From: a virus
Virus record (IMG/VR): IMGVR_UViG_3300033153_005646
Location: 1 to 45,782 of that record
Strand: one strand, 5' to 3'
Length of the DNA stretch: 45,782 nt
A program made the position numbers and the translations under genes. Positions 1 to 6,531 of this stretch are shown piece after piece. Numbering within the stretch: position 1 is the first letter of the stretch; each line of letters starts with the position of its first letter. The notes beneath the pieces are model-generated. The model ran no database searches, was not told the origin of the DNA, and saw only the letters and a list, made by a program, of their open reading frames with translations.

Positions 1-58
1 AGGTGTGGAAAGTTTTGAATTTAATGTTAGCGGATATGTAAACCAACAAAAAGGATAA
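1..58 (+). CDS. C-terminal end of small hypothetical protein (continues from 45511)
   Basis: These bases are the 3' end of the 71-residue gene that starts at 45511. They repeat 45669-45726 exactly and end with the TAA at 56-58. The reading frame enters at the third base of a codon, so the gene is cut only by the arbitrary linearisation of a circular assembly. See the full entry at 45511 for the protein. Confidence 0.75.
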   Translation, partial: GVESFEFNVSGYVNQQKG

Positions 59-114
59 ACAAAAATGTACGTTGAAAAAATAACAAAAGAAGTAATTAAA
101 GATTTTAAAGAACG
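1..114. repeat. Terminal direct repeat (left copy)
   Basis: Bases 1-114 are identical to 45669-45782. Both copies fall in the same coding context: the end of one small gene and the start of the next. This is what a circular or circularly permuted phage molecule looks like after assembly, and gives a unique length of about 45,668 bp. A genuine short terminal repeat on the packaged DNA cannot be excluded, but an assembly overlap is simpler. Confidence 0.9.
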
Positions 115-403
115 AGCATGTTGTTTAATTCCTAAAGATTGGTCGAAATTTGATGGTATCACTTGTCATGAGTACGATTTTTGTGGTTGCGAGGTTTTGG
201 CATTAATAAAAGAAATTGAGCAGTTAAAAGGCGTTGAGGCAATAGCTAAACCAATAGCCGAAATGTCCGTTTATTCCGGAAAAGATATATTTACAGTTTG
301 CGAGGCCATAGTTGGTGCCAAGCGATTAGAGCAACAAAACGGATTATTAAAAATTAAAATAACGTCGATCGAGCGGCAAATAAAGTTTTTGAAGCGGCGA
401 TAA
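65..403 (+). CDS. Hypothetical protein, Cys-rich N-terminal half
   Basis: A 112-residue protein I do not recognise. The first 55 residues hold five cysteines (a CC pair, then C, then a CxC in an FCGCEV context) and could bind a metal. The rest is predicted helical and basic, ending in KFLKRR, with a heptad-like stretch from about residue 85. The start has an AAAGGATAA-type ribosome site and follows the upstream gene by 6 bases, so the two are probably co-transcribed. It lies at the start of the left accessory region, before the kinase gene. The protein is soluble, with no signal peptide or membrane segment. Confidence 0.7.
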   Translation: MYVEKITKEVIKDFKERACCLIPKDWSKFDGITCHEYDFCGCEVLALIKEIEQLKGVEAIAKPIAEMSVYSGKDIFTVCEAIVGAKRLEQQNGLLKIKITSIERQIKFLKRR

Positions 404-444
404 ACCGCTTAATTTCCCCTTAAATTTGCAACCCCTTAATATCA

Positions 445-476
445 TACTTTAGCGTACTACTTTAGTGTGATACTAT
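445..476 (+). promoter_or_regulatory. Direct-repeat control site upstream of histidine kinase gene
   Basis: Two 11-base copies of TACTTTAG(C/T)GT start at 445 and 458, 13 bases apart, followed by a -10-like TACTAT at 471-476. The repeats sit where the -35 region would be, so this could be an activator or repressor site on the promoter of the kinase operon at 502. No good -35 hexamer is seen. The assignment rests on the repeat and its position. Confidence 0.35.
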
Positions 477-501
477 TATGCAATACACCTAGGGGGCAAA
501 T

Positions 502-1110
502 ATGACGACAATGGTAAGCATAAGCGACATTCAAGAACTAGTTCATGACTTAATGAACGATATTGCAATTATTGACGGAAACGCTCGTCTTGCGATGATG
601 AAAGACCAACCAAGCGCCAATATGGGGAAAAGATTAACCCAGATAAGAAATGCAGTTACAAGAATGCAGCAATACTGCAAAAATGTATTACATTCGGCAA
701 TGGAACCCAAAATAAACCTAATTGAATGCCTTGAAAAAAACATTGATGAAATAAAGAGGGATTACCCGGACACTATTATTAAATTAAATATTGCTGATAA
801 TCATTCGTTTGAAAAAGCAGTAATAAAAAACAGTGACTTTTTCAGAGTCGTTAATAACATCATCAAAAACGCAGTTGAGGCAAAATCGAAGTGCGTTAGC
901 GTTAATGTGAGTTATGAGTTTATAGCGTTTAAGGACGACGGCGAAGGCTTCGACAACAATGTTTTAAGCGGAAAGGTTAAGACCACGAAAGAAGATGGCC
1001 ACGGCATAGGGCTAGAGTCTATAAGAAAAATATGCTCCAAAAACAATCTTAATTTAGATTTAAAGAAATCATTAAATGGCTCGACTGTTCTTTTAAAATT
1101 GAGGAAATAA
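502..1110 (+). CDS. Stand-alone histidine kinase core (DHp plus HATPase), no sensor domain
   Basis: The 202-residue protein has a phospho-acceptor-like H-box near its start (LVHDLMND, His15) and a helical dimerisation segment to about residue 70. A complete GHKL ATP-binding domain follows: N-box NNIIKNAVEA (Asn119, Asn123), G1 box DDGEGF (145-150) and G2 box GHGIGL (166-171). All nucleotide-contact motifs look intact, unlike degenerate ChpT-type phosphotransferases. There is no signal peptide, membrane helix, PAS or receiver domain, so it is cytosolic and about half the size of a usual kinase. No response regulator is encoded in this genome, so its partner would be a host protein. The ribosome site AGGGGG precedes ATG 502. 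Its stop overlaps the next ATG (TAATG). Anti-sigma or other GHKL roles are possible alternatives. Confidence 0.85.
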   Translation: MTTMVSISDIQELVHDLMNDIAIIDGNARLAMMKDQPSANMGKRLTQIRNAVTRMQQYCKNVLHSAMEPKINLIECLEKNIDEIKRDYPDTIIKLNIADNHSFEKAVIKNSDFFRVVNNIIKNAVEAKSKCVSVNVSYEFIAFKDDGEGFDNNVLSGKVKTTKEDGHGIGLESIRKICSKNNLNLDLKKSLNGSTVLLKLRK

Positions 1111-1286
1111 TGAAAATCAAAATCAGAGCTAAAGATTTAGATAAAAATACCCCGAAAAGCGTTAGGGTTAATGACGAAATATTAAAGCTCATTAAAGATA
1201 AGGGGCTAACCGTTCAAAAGATTTTTGACGACAAGCTCGACGAACTCTTTAATGTCGAAGTTGCCATTACCGATAAGGACGAATAA
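1110..1286 (+). CDS. Small ribbon-helix-helix-like protein
   Basis: A 58-residue ORF translationally coupled to the kinase, its ATG overlapping the kinase stop as TAATG. After a basic start the pattern is strand (KSVRVN), helix (DEILKLIKDKG), turn, helix (TVQKIFDDKLDELF), which is the ribbon-helix-helix order of CopG/Arc-type DNA-binding or antitoxin proteins. The acidic tail ends in DKDE. The fold is inferred from the residue pattern, not from a search. Coupling to the kinase suggests it is an output or modulator of that protein. A promoter for the next gene begins only 4 bases after its stop. Confidence 0.6.
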   Translation: MKIKIRAKDLDKNTPKSVRVNDEILKLIKDKGLTVQKIFDDKLDELFNVEVAITDKDE

Positions 1287-1290
1287 AAAT

Positions 1291-1348
1291 TTGACATACC
1301 CTTTTTGTAACTTTAGCATTTCAGTCTAATAATAATTTACAAAAAGGG
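1291..1348 (+). promoter_or_regulatory. Promoter with perfect 12-bp inverted repeat, upstream of Rrf2 gene
   Basis: TTGACA at 1291-1296 and TAGCAT at 1314-1319 are separated by 17 bases, a good sigma-70 promoter. A perfect inverted repeat has CCCTTTTTGTAA at 1299-1310 (between -35 and -10) and its complement at 1337-1348 (after the predicted start of transcription). The right arm also supplies the AAAAAGGG ribosome site of the gene at 1354. The layout suggests an operator, most simply for autoregulation by the Rrf2 protein. The left arm would not be transcribed, so an mRNA hairpin is less likely. Confidence 0.65.
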
Positions 1349-1353
1349 ATTTT

Positions 1354-1749
1354 ATGAGACTTACGACGAAAACTCAGTACGCGCTTATGGCGCTAACTTA
1401 CATGAAAGAGAACAAAAGAATGGCCGAAAGAGAGATTGGCGGAAATATCAAACTTACAGCTTTGCCAATTCAAATAAAAGAAATAGGCGAAAAGACAGAA
1501 ATTTCGACTCATTTTCTTGAGCAAATTTTTCGGGCCCTAAGAGTCGCCGGATTAGTCAAAAGCGTTCGTGGGCCAGGCGGCGGATACATATTAAGGTCAA
1601 AAGAAATCAATTATTGCGAAGTTCTTGACGCCGTGGACGAGAAAATAGTACTAAACACCGTGGCTCCGAAAGACTCCAAAATAGCCCAAAACTTAGGCGC
1701 TATGACGGATTATTTTAGAAAAGATATGTTCGAAACATTATTTATTTAA
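1354..1749 (+). CDS. Rrf2-family transcriptional regulator lacking Fe-S cysteines
   Basis: This 131-residue protein starts MRLTTKTQYALMAL, the usual N-terminus of Rrf2/IscR winged-helix regulators. It has the recognition helix region (IGEKTEISTHFLEQIFRAL, about 45-62) and the wing motif RGPGGGYIL (about 72-80). In IscR and NsrR three cysteines after this point hold a cluster. Here that stretch (about 95-120) has none, and the only cysteine is in YCEVLDAV. It is therefore probably a cluster-free regulator, as known for CymR-like members. An insertion around residues 20-37 is longer than usual. It has its own promoter and operator and ends before the late promoter at 1827. Rrf2 proteins are uncommon in phages. 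Confidence 0.9.
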   Translation: MRLTTKTQYALMALTYMKENKRMAEREIGGNIKLTALPIQIKEIGEKTEISTHFLEQIFRALRVAGLVKSVRGPGGGYILRSKEINYCEVLDAVDEKIVLNTVAPKDSKIAQNLGAMTDYFRKDMFETLFI

Positions 1750-1797
1750 TTTATTGGGGCCTGGCCAGGCCTCATATTCACACAACAATAGTCAAGC

Positions 1798-1855
1798 ATA
1801 CTCGAGTATTCCAAAACCTTATAACATTGCACAAATCGAAAAAATAATTAATAAT
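1798..1855 (+). promoter_or_regulatory. Candidate late promoter with upstream 12-bp palindrome
   Basis: ATACTCGAGTAT at 1798-1809 is a perfect palindrome. TTGCAC at 1827-1832 and AATAAT at 1850-1855 are 17 bases apart, a plausible sigma-70 promoter whose transcript would start near 1862 and run into the terminase genes. The palindrome lies just upstream of the -35 box, a usual place for an activator. A second palindrome, GGCCTGGCCAGGCC at 1758-1771, follows the stop of the Rrf2 gene but has no T-run. Confidence 0.45.
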
Positions 1856-1873
1856 TAAGTATAGTCCACGGAA

Positions 1874-1918
1874 ATGGTCGACGGTAAAGAAGTAGCGAAA
1901 AAGTTAAACGCACTATAG
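1874..1918 (+). CDS. Possible 14-residue leader peptide
   Basis: An ATG at 1874 opens a 14-codon frame (MVDGKEVAKKLNAL) that ends with TAG at 1916-1918, exactly at the foot of the terminator hairpin at 1916-1952. This arrangement can couple translation to attenuation. The frame is short, its ribosome site (ACGGA) is weak and chance is possible. Confidence 0.2.
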   Translation: MVDGKEVAKKLNAL

Positions 1919-1959
1919 GCCGCCCCGGCCCGGGCTTAAAAGAGGCGGTCTATTTTTTT
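1916..1959 (+). terminator. Intrinsic terminator in the leader of the terminase operon
   Basis: The 9-base arms 1916-1924 and 1944-1952 pair fully except one G-T wobble (TAGGCCGCC against GGCGGTCTA). They enclose a GC-rich loop and are followed by seven T at 1953-1959. It sits between the promoter near 1827 and the small terminase start at 1976, so it acts as an attenuator unless transcription is made termination-resistant or the terminase gene is read from elsewhere. Confidence 0.7.
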
Positions 1960-1975
1960 ATAGAATAGGGAAACC

Positions 1976-2713
1976 ATGGAAAAGAATATTGAAAAGACCA
2001 CGACAAAAAAGAAGAAAGCCACAACCAAAAAACCCTCGAAGTCCCCTGCAAAGAAAAAGGCGAAGAGAAAAGCGTCTGAAAAAACGTCGGTTCGCAAATA
2101 TAGACTCAGGCCCGAAGAAAGAATTTCGATCAAGAGCCGATTGGTTGCTCATTTTGGAAAAACTAAAGTCGCAACGGCCCTAAGTAATTGTAAGCTTAAA
2201 GCCGACCTAGATGCCGTTCTCCTGCAATGGAAAAGGAAACTTGAGCAAGAGATCGAAGACGAAGAAAGAAACGTCAATGAGTACTATACGCAAATTGACA
2301 AGGAATATAAGTCCGTAGGGCGACCAAAATCAGTTTTTAACTGGAAAGAATTCGATTATCTTTGTTCGATTGGTTGTACTTTAGAGGAAATGGCCGGGTT
2401 TTTTCAGCTATCAAAGTGCGAGCTTCAAAGAAAAGTTAAGCAAGAATATAGCGAAAGTTTCTCAGAATACTACGAAAAGAAATCCCAAGGAATAAAGATC
2501 GGTTTACGTCGTCGCCAAATCCAAGCGGCTATGGACGGCTCAGATACTATGCTTAAATTTTTAGGTAAAAACATACTAGGACAAAAAGAGAAACTTGACT
2601 TTGAAGGCGAAGTCAAAGTTAATTCATGGGTCGATTTAGTTAACAATTTAGACCCTAGCGAGAGCGAAAAGGATGCAAGCACAAATGAAGAACAAGCCGA
2701 AAACGAATCTTAA
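1976..2713 (+). CDS. terS: Terminase small subunit
   Basis: This 245-residue protein has a Lys-rich disordered N-terminus (about 1-37). A helical segment follows, then an HTH-like region beginning GRPKSVFNWKEFDYLCSIGC (about 115-134). The C-terminal block around DTMLKFLGKNILGQKEK (about 190-206) is the TMLKFLGK/LGQ signature common in small terminases. The protein recognises phage DNA and loads the large subunit for packaging. The poly-Lys tail is longer than usual and would add nonspecific DNA binding. The ribosome site AGGGAAA precedes ATG 1976. The large subunit follows after an unusual structured gap and one small gene. Confidence 0.85.
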   Translation: MEKNIEKTTTKKKKATTKKPSKSPAKKKAKRKASEKTSVRKYRLRPEERISIKSRLVAHFGKTKVATALSNCKLKADLDAVLLQWKRKLEQEIEDEERNVNEYYTQIDKEYKSVGRPKSVFNWKEFDYLCSIGCTLEEMAGFFQLSKCELQRKVKQEYSESFSEYYEKKSQGIKIGLRRRQIQAAMDGSDTMLKFLGKNILGQKEKLDFEGEVKVNSWVDLVNNLDPSESEKDASTNEEQAENES

Positions 2714-2877
2714 CGGGGGCTTTTCATATGGGTGCAGGCGACGTGCCTCTTAATTAGGTTTCCCCCGTGGTGTTTGGCGAGTTACCTCGCCGCATTAATC
2801 ATGATGGCCTAATTAATATCCTTCGGTGTATTTCCGGTCATATGTCGATAAGTAACGTTGCCAGGCCGGGTTTTTTT
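2713..2877 (+). ncRNA. Candidate structured RNA with pseudoknot between terS and terL
   Basis: The gap holds no gene but many exact pairings. A 7-bp stem pairs ACGGGGG (2713-2719) with CCCCCGT (2762-2768). A perfect 9-bp helix pairs TTAATTAGG (2750-2758), inside that loop, with CCTAATTAA (2808-2816), outside it, forming a pseudoknot. GGCGAG-TTAC-CTCGCC is a tight hairpin at 2776-2791, and a UUCG-capped hairpin lies around 2814-2831. GGCCT (2806-2810) can instead pair with AGGCC (2863-2867), directly before GGG and seven T (2871-2877). Two exclusive folds, one terminator-like, resemble a riboswitch or attenuator. I know no family that matches. A packaging site acting as DNA, or a put-like antitermination RNA, are alternatives. 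Confidence 0.5.
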
Positions 2878-2880
2878 AGA

Positions 2881-2942
2881 TTTTAGTGTTGAGATATTTT
2901 AGGTTTTAGTGTTAATAAACGTTAGTAATCAATGGCGCCATT
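2881..2942 (+). promoter_or_regulatory. Repeats, candidate promoter and palindrome before terL operon
   Basis: TTTTAGTGTT occurs at 2881-2890 and again at 2904-2913, with a looser copy near 2973. TTGAGA at 2889-2894 and TTAATA at 2912-2917 are 17 bases apart and could be a promoter. AATGGCGCCATT at 2931-2942 is a perfect 12-bp palindrome just downstream. Together they look like a controlled start for the large terminase operon, though the promoter match is only moderate. Confidence 0.35.
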
Positions 2943-2992
2943 AACAAAAACGGGCGTTTATGTTAGTAGATATTTTAGAGTTTAGGGTAATT

Positions 2993-3289
2993 ATGATTGA
3001 GATAAAAGTTTACACAAGCGAAAAAGGTAAGATTAAATCAAAAACATGCAAAGGCCCGGACGGGTATTCCGCAGTAAATAACTCTGAGATATTAGAAATA
3101 ATCAGAGAATACCCCGACCATGATTTTGTATTCATAAACGCCAGAACAAAGGCGAACATGACGGACGAGTGCTTAGTCTCGATATTAATGCAAATGGAAA
3201 GCGAAAAATTAACCAAAGACTCCGACTTGGTTAATATAATAAAAAATGGCGGATATATTAACTATATTAAAAAGCTAGAAAATGAATAA
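2993..3289 (+). CDS. PhaR-like (PHB accumulation regulator DNA-binding) domain protein
   Basis: I prefer the ATG at 2993 (98 residues) because TTAGGGTAA lies just upstream and the recognisable domain starts there. An in-frame ATG at 2960 would add 11 residues. The sequence IEIKVYTSEKGK ... YSAVNNSEILEIIREY ... FVFINARTKANMTDECLVSILMQME follows the order of the PhaR/PHB_acc_N domain, whose hallmark is a D-x-K-T-x-x-D-(I/L)-T-x-x-x-L-like block. The match is by eye and distant. Its stop overlaps the large terminase start by 8 bases. Phage proteins at this spot often assist terminase or regulate the late operon; a specific role is not evident. Confidence 0.55.
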   Translation: MIEIKVYTSEKGKIKSKTCKGPDGYSAVNNSEILEIIREYPDHDFVFINARTKANMTDECLVSILMQMESEKLTKDSDLVNIIKNGGYINYIKKLENE

Positions 3290-4943
3290 ACAAATAATGG
3301 ATAGGGTTCAAAAGGAACCCGTTTTATTTATAGAAAAAGTGCTCGGTTGTACGACCATGGAACAGTATCAAAAGGATATTTGTAACGAGGTCGCCAAGTA
3401 TGACCGTGTCGCAATTTCAGCTTGTCACGCGGTCGGAAAAACGTTTCTCCTGGCCAGAATAGTCCTATGGTTTCTCTATTGCTTTACTGAAAAACACGGC
3501 GGTAAAAAGCATCCTGAGACCGTCGTGATAACAACCGCGCCAACGAACCGGCAAGTCGAAAAATTGCTTTGGGGTGAAATTGGATCGGCGGTAAGGTCAT
3601 CAAACTATAATCTAGGCGGACACTTAACAAACAAGGAAATTAAGATAGCCGACAAATGGTATGCAATGGGGTTCTCTCCTCAAAAGACCGCCGGTGGTGA
3701 TGAGTCAAAAGAACAAAAAGGATCAACGTTCCAAGGGTTCCATGCGGATCATGTTTTAATAGTATTCGACGAGGCCGTTGGTGTTCCGCCTGATATTTGG
3801 ACGCAAGTAGAGGGGCTTTTAACGTCCGGGGCCATCGTTAAATTTGTTTGTATAGCAAATCCGACAACAAAGAATTGCGACTTTTTCAATTGCTTCAAAT
3901 TGCCGTCATGGCGGAAAATAAAACTTAATTGTTTTAACTCTCCAAACCTATTAATTAATGGAATAAAAGACTTTGAATCTCTTGAAAAAGAATTTAATCG
4001 ATTAAGGGAAATGGGCGAAATCGACCGGCTCGAGACAATTAAGAATTACAAAAAACCCGTCACTCATTTAATTTCATGCCAATGGGTTATGGAAAAAGCT
4101 TTAGAGTGGGGCATTGAGCATCCATTATTTCAATCTAAAGTTTTAGGAGAATTTCCGGATTTTGACGACACTGTTTTAATCCAAGAAAAAGACGTCGAAA
4201 AAGCTCAGGGCCGTAAAAGCATAGCAAAAGAAAAGGGCAAGAGATTTATTGGGATTGACGTCGCTCGTTATGGTGATGACACAACGGTTTTCACGGAACT
4301 AATTGAAAGCGAAAAATTAAGCGTAATCGATAACGATGGAAAAACAATATACACGGAAACGGAAACAAAAATAGTCCACACGCGCACCAAAAAGCTGGCC
4401 AAGAGGGATTTAATGGAAATAACTGGCCATGTAGTTAGGTTTATTATGGACGATTACGAGGGCGAAGATGTTATCGTTGTCGTTGATGCTACTGGTTTGG
4501 GCTCCGGGGTTTATGATAGGCTTGTTGAATTGAAGGGCGAAAAGGACGAAAACGGCAAAGGTATAATATCTAGCAAAATAAGATTAGTTGAGATTCATTA
4601 TGCCGGAGCGGTTACAAACTTAAGAAAATCTAAAAAGAAACCAACTAAAAAAGAACTAGAGAACGAAAAAACTTATCACAATATTAAGGCCATAATGTTT
4701 AAAGAGCTTGGCGACGCGTTAAAAAATGATTTAAGATTACAAAAAGACTCGACATATAATGCAGAATTGCCAACAATAAAATACAAATTTAGTTCAACCG
4801 GTAAAATGATAATTGAATCTAAAAAAGATTACAAAAAAAGAACCGGAAAACCTTCGCCAGATGCGTCCGACTCGCTGGCCATGGCAAATTTAGCTCGTCG
4901 ATTCTCAGGATATGGCGATTATTTAAGGAAATTAGTTAAATGA
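3282..4943 (+). CDS. terL: Terminase large subunit (ATPase and nuclease)
   Basis: A 553-residue packaging motor. The ATPase half has a variant Walker A, SACHAVGKT (46-54), and Walker B VLIVFDEA (158-165). The C-terminal nuclease half has the metal-binding acidic residues of the RNase H-like fold: GIDVARYGDD (Asp326), VVDATGLGSG (Asp402) and PDASDSLAM (Asp527, Asp530). Full length for the family, with both halves intact, so headful or site cutting is expected. Translation is coupled at both ends: its ATG overlaps the previous gene by 8 bases and its stop overlaps the next ATG (ATGA at 4940). Confidence 0.97.
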   Translation: MNKQIMDRVQKEPVLFIEKVLGCTTMEQYQKDICNEVAKYDRVAISACHAVGKTFLLARIVLWFLYCFTEKHGGKKHPETVVITTAPTNRQVEKLLWGEIGSAVRSSNYNLGGHLTNKEIKIADKWYAMGFSPQKTAGGDESKEQKGSTFQGFHADHVLIVFDEAVGVPPDIWTQVEGLLTSGAIVKFVCIANPTTKNCDFFNCFKLPSWRKIKLNCFNSPNLLINGIKDFESLEKEFNRLREMGEIDRLETIKNYKKPVTHLISCQWVMEKALEWGIEHPLFQSKVLGEFPDFDDTVLIQEKDVEKAQGRKSIAKEKGKRFIGIDVARYGDDTTVFTELIESEKLSVIDNDGKTIYTETETKIVHTRTKKLAKRDLMEITGHVVRFIMDDYEGEDVIVVVDATGLGSGVYDRLVELKGEKDENGKGIISSKIRLVEIHYAGAVTNLRKSKKKPTKKELENEKTYHNIKAIMFKELGDALKNDLRLQKDSTYNAELPTIKYKFSSTGKMIIESKKDYKKRTGKPSPDASDSLAMANLARRFSGYGDYLRKLVK

Positions 4944-5122
4944 CAACAAAGCAAGAAAGAGAATTAAAAATTAAATCACTCCAGGCCGGGGCCGTCATAA
5001 GGCCGACACGCCAAACTTGCCCAATTTGCTTCGGTATGGGCGTCAAAGAAATCCGAAACGGCGATGACACTATTGATTGTCCTAATCGTTCGTGTGAGAA
5101 TGGATACATAAAAATTAAATAA
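4940..5122 (+). CDS. Small zinc-ribbon protein
   Basis: A 60-residue protein with CPICFGMG (Cys28, Cys31) and CPNRSCENG about 16 residues later, giving two Cys pairs of a DnaJ-central-domain-like zinc knuckle. Coupled to terL by ATGA and 11 bases before the portal gene. Small zinc proteins in this position are common and mostly uncharacterised. A chaperone-like or terminase-assembly role is only a guess. Confidence 0.75.
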   Translation: MTTKQERELKIKSLQAGAVIRPTRQTCPICFGMGVKEIRNGDDTIDCPNRSCENGYIKIK

Positions 5123-5133
5123 GGAATTTTAAA

Positions 5134-6531
5134 ATGGACATTGTAAACAGAGCGCTTTTAATTGGTTCCAAGGTTTCCAAGAAGGCCGCCGACGGTTGGT
5201 CTAATATTTTTACAGGTATTGGCGTCGACGGAAAAGACAAAAGAAACGGCGGTCAAATTAAGCGAAAAAGGACATTTCAGGCCGAGGTAGAAACCTTGCA
5301 CGATAGCGATGATTTGGCCAAACTCGCCGTTAACGAGGTTCCGGATCGAGGAACGTCAAAATGGATCGATCATAAAGTCGGCCAGGATGACGGCGGAATT
5401 GACAAGGCAAATGAGATCGTTGACGAATTCAAAAGACTCGGAGTTAAGAAGAAATTTAACAAAGGTTGGCGATGGGGTCGGCTATACGGTGGCGCAGGCG
5501 TGTTTGTTTCGGTTGACGATGGCCTTGAATTAAGCGAGCCGTTAAATCTAAATAGAATTGTGAAAGTTAATTCTCTAACTGTTTTGCATAGATATGAACT
5601 TCAAAGAGGCGAGTTAAATAATGATATAAATGATCCGAACTTTGGGTTGCCAGACCATTACGTTGTTTCTGGCCGAGCCGTTGAGAATTTGCCCAAAATA
5701 CACCATTCAAGAATATTAAGATTTGACGGAGCGCCGTTAAGTGAACAAGAGTTTAAGAATAATGATTATTGGAATGATAGCGTTCTTAATATTTTATCGG
5801 ATATAATTCGAGACTATAACGGCGCATATAATGGCGTCGCTCATGCTATGCAAGATTTTGACGTTTCCATTTTGAAGCTTAAAAATTTAGCTGAAATCAT
5901 TGGCGCGGACGAGGACGATTTAGTTGTTGGTAGACTTAAATTAATGAACCTTGCAAAATCTGTTCTTGGTTCAATTTTGATCGATGCCGAAGAAGAAGAT
6001 TTTACGACCATGAGCCGTCAATTTACGAACGTCGATAATGTTCTCGGTAAAATGGATCAACGACTTGTAATGGCCATGAGAATGCCTCACACGGTTGTTC
6101 TTGGTAATGGATCGACGGGCGGATTAAACGGCGGCGGAAAAACTGAGAATGATAATATGAACTCTCTAATATCGGCACAACAAGAGGAAGTTCTCGAAGA
6201 CCCAATTGATAGAATAAGCGAAATAATTATGGCGGCAAAGCAAGGGCCAACAAGTGGGGAAATTTTAAAATCTCACTCATGGTTATTTAATCCATTGAGC
6301 GAGCCAAGCGAAAAAGAGGTTGCAGAGACTAGAAAATCGGTTGCTGAGACTGATAAAATTTATATTGAACAATCCGTTGTATCGTCTAGCGAGGTTGCAG
6401 AATCAAGATTTGGCGGCGATGAATATTCTATGGAAACAAGCATCGACGTTAATGCTAGAAAAGAACAAAAAGAAACTGATTTAATATCAGAAAAAGAAAC
6501 AAAAGAACTAATGAAAGGAATCGAAAAATGA
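5134..6531 (+). CDS. Portal protein (DUF1073-like)
   Basis: A 465-residue protein between terL and head genes. It has the DUF1073-type portal features: an N-terminal segment with DDLAKLAVNEVPDRGTSKWI, a central WRWGRLYGGAGVFV (about 113-126), and near the C-terminus MRMPHTVVLGNGSTGGLN followed by a Gly-rich turn and NDNMNSLISAQQEEVLEDPI. The dodecameric ring is the DNA gate at the capsid vertex. Ribosome site AAGGAATTT before ATG 5134. Its stop overlaps the next ATG (ATGA). Length and order match other members. The C-terminal tail is Lys/Glu-rich and probably helical. Confidence 0.9.
   Translation: MDIVNRALLIGSKVSKKAADGWSNIFTGIGVDGKDKRNGGQIKRKRTFQAEVETLHDSDDLAKLAVNEVPDRGTSKWIDHKVGQDDGGIDKANEIVDEFKRLGVKKKFNKGWRWGRLYGGAGVFVSVDDGLELSEPLNLNRIVKVNSLTVLHRYELQRGELNNDINDPNFGLPDHYVVSGRAVENLPKIHHSRILRFDGAPLSEQEFKNNDYWNDSVLNILSDIIRDYNGAYNGVAHAMQDFDVSILKLKNLAEIIGADEDDLVVGRLKLMNLAKSVLGSILIDAEEEDFTTMSRQFTNVDNVLGKMDQRLVMAMRMPHTVVLGNGSTGGLNGGGKTENDNMNSLISAQQEEVLEDPIDRISEIIMAAKQGPTSGEILKSHSWLFNPLSEPSEKEVAETRKSVAETDKIYIEQSVVSSSEVAESRFGGDEYSMETSIDVNARKEQKETDLISEKETKELMKGIEK

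Noticed and set aside
1354-1749. IscR-type Fe-S cluster sensing by the Rrf2 protein
   Set aside because: The three cluster cysteines are absent from the region where they should be; only one cysteine remains.
1758-1771. GGCCTGGCCAGGCC as terminator of the Rrf2 gene
   Set aside because: A perfect palindrome without a usable loop and without a T-run, so not an intrinsic terminator; its role is unknown.
2713-2816. HDV-like self-cleaving ribozyme
   Set aside because: The strand order (second helix strand directly before the closing strand of the first stem) differs from the nested double pseudoknot of HDV-like ribozymes, and no catalytic J4/2 pattern was found.
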